A DNA stretch of 5,771 nucleotides from Planctomycetales bacterium (GTDB taxonomy: Bacteria; Planctomycetota; Phycisphaerae; SM23-33): assembly GCA_030592655.1 (NCBI GenBank), contig JAUVIQ010000191.1:1-5771 (forward strand), in the 5' to 3' direction. Positions 5,470-5,771 of this stretch are shown here, in pieces. Position 1 is the first letter of the stretch. Each line of letters opens with the position of its first letter. The notes beneath the pieces are model-generated. The model did not search any database and had not been told where the DNA came from. It saw only the letters and a list, made by a program, of their open reading frames with translations. The position numbers and the translations under genes are program-made.

Positions 5470-5771
5470 TTATTTACCTCTCTTTGCGCCGTAGAGGCTT
5501 CGCCCCTGACGTCGACCTTCAACGCCGGATGTATCCAGCGCGCCGCGAACAACGTGATACCGCACACCGGGCAAATCCCTGACTCGCCCGCCACGCACCA
5601 GGACGATACTGTGTTCCTGGAGGTTGTGATCGACGCCCGGAATATAGGCGGTTATCTCTTTACCGTTGCTAAGCCGGACACGCGCAACCTTCCGAAGGGC
5701 CGAGTTGGGCTTCTTGGGCGTCATGGTCTTGACCAGCACGCATACGCCTCGCTTCTGCGGGCATTGCTCCA
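5470..5771 (-). CDS. rpsL: Small ribosomal subunit protein S12 (uS12), 5' end outside window
   Basis: S12 lies at the 30S decoding centre and affects accuracy and streptomycin response. The last 99 codons plus two bases of another are present; about 25 N-terminal residues are missing. Coding runs unbroken to the window edge: EQCPQKRGVC precedes VLVKTMTPKKPNSALRKVAR, so the GTG at 5739 is an internal Val codon, not a start. Later blocks are EITAYIPGVDHNLQEHS, VLVRGGRVRDLPGVRYHVVR and the tail YGAKRGK. The Lys equivalent to E. coli Lys43 (in TPKKPNSA, Met1 counted) is conserved. The Lys88 equivalent is Arg (AGG codon, 5578-5580) in RVRDLPG. The following Asp, methylthiolated by RimO in E. coli, is present. 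The gene ends in TAA, 2 nt before rpsG. Confidence 0.98.
   Translation of the reverse strand, partial: EQCPQKRGVCVLVKTMTPKKPNSALRKVARVRLSNGKEITAYIPGVDHNLQEHSIVLVRGGRVRDLPGVRYHVVRGALDTSGVEGRRQGRSLYGAKRGK
5477..5481 (-). promoter_or_regulatory. rpsG Shine-Dalgarno inside the rpsL tail
   Basis: GAGAGGT overlaps the penultimate rpsL codons (Arg-Gly) and lies about 8 nt before the rpsG ATG. It is the clearest Shine-Dalgarno in the window and supports both the rpsG start and coupling with rpsL. By contrast fusA and rplW show no recognisable site, and rplB has only a weak AGGG. Confidence 0.75.

Noticed and set aside
1..5771. A previously undescribed system (defence, mobile or RNA element)
   Set aside because: Eight conserved ribosomal-operon genes account for nearly all of the sequence, the spacers are at most 137 nt, and no foreign gene or mobile signature is present.

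Overview
This window is a contiguous bacterial ribosomal-protein and translation-factor cluster, read entirely from the minus strand. From right to left (5'->3' of the transcript) it carries rpsL (S12, 5' end outside the window), rpsG (S7), fusA (EF-G), rpsJ (S10), rplC (L3), rplD (L4), rplW (L23) and rplB (L2, 3' end outside the window). It is the junction of the classical str operon (rpsL-rpsG-fusA) and the S10 operon (rpsJ-rplC-rplD-rplW-rplB). All eight frames are intact, with no frameshift, insertion sequence, tRNA, rRNA or CRISPR array. The plus-strand open frames are antisense shadows.

The organism is a bacterium of moderate GC content. No tuf gene lies between fusA and rpsJ, where many bacteria have one. 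The L4 loop, the peptidyl-transferase loop of L3 and the C-terminal motif of L2 all depart from the Escherichia/Bacillus form. From memory of family sequences, the L4 N-terminus and central loop look planctomycete-like (perhaps Phycisphaerae). That placement is tentative, because no database search was possible.

Layout. rpsL and rpsG are 2 nt apart, with the rpsG Shine-Dalgarno inside the rpsL tail. The 68-nt rpsG-fusA spacer holds a perfect 13-bp inverted repeat just upstream of an EF-G start that has no visible Shine-Dalgarno. The 137-nt fusA-rpsJ spacer has a strong promoter candidate (TTGACA, 16 bp, TACACT, with an A8 tract upstream), so the S10 half probably has its own promoter. The 83-nt rpsJ-rplC spacer can form two small stem-loops, one covering the likely rplC ribosome-binding site. 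The rplC-rplD, rplD-rplW and rplW-rplB gaps are 17, 10 and 8 nt, which fits one co-transcribed and translationally coupled unit.

Together the products build the 30S decoding site and head (S12, S7, S10), the 50S peptidyl-transferase and exit-tunnel surroundings (L2, L3, L4, L23) and the translocase that moves tRNA and mRNA (EF-G). I found no novel system. The points worth a second look are small: an Arg at the S12 position where Lys88->Arg gives streptomycin resistance in other bacteria, divergent L2 and L3 active-site loops, the fusA leader hairpin, and the promoter that occupies the usual tuf position.
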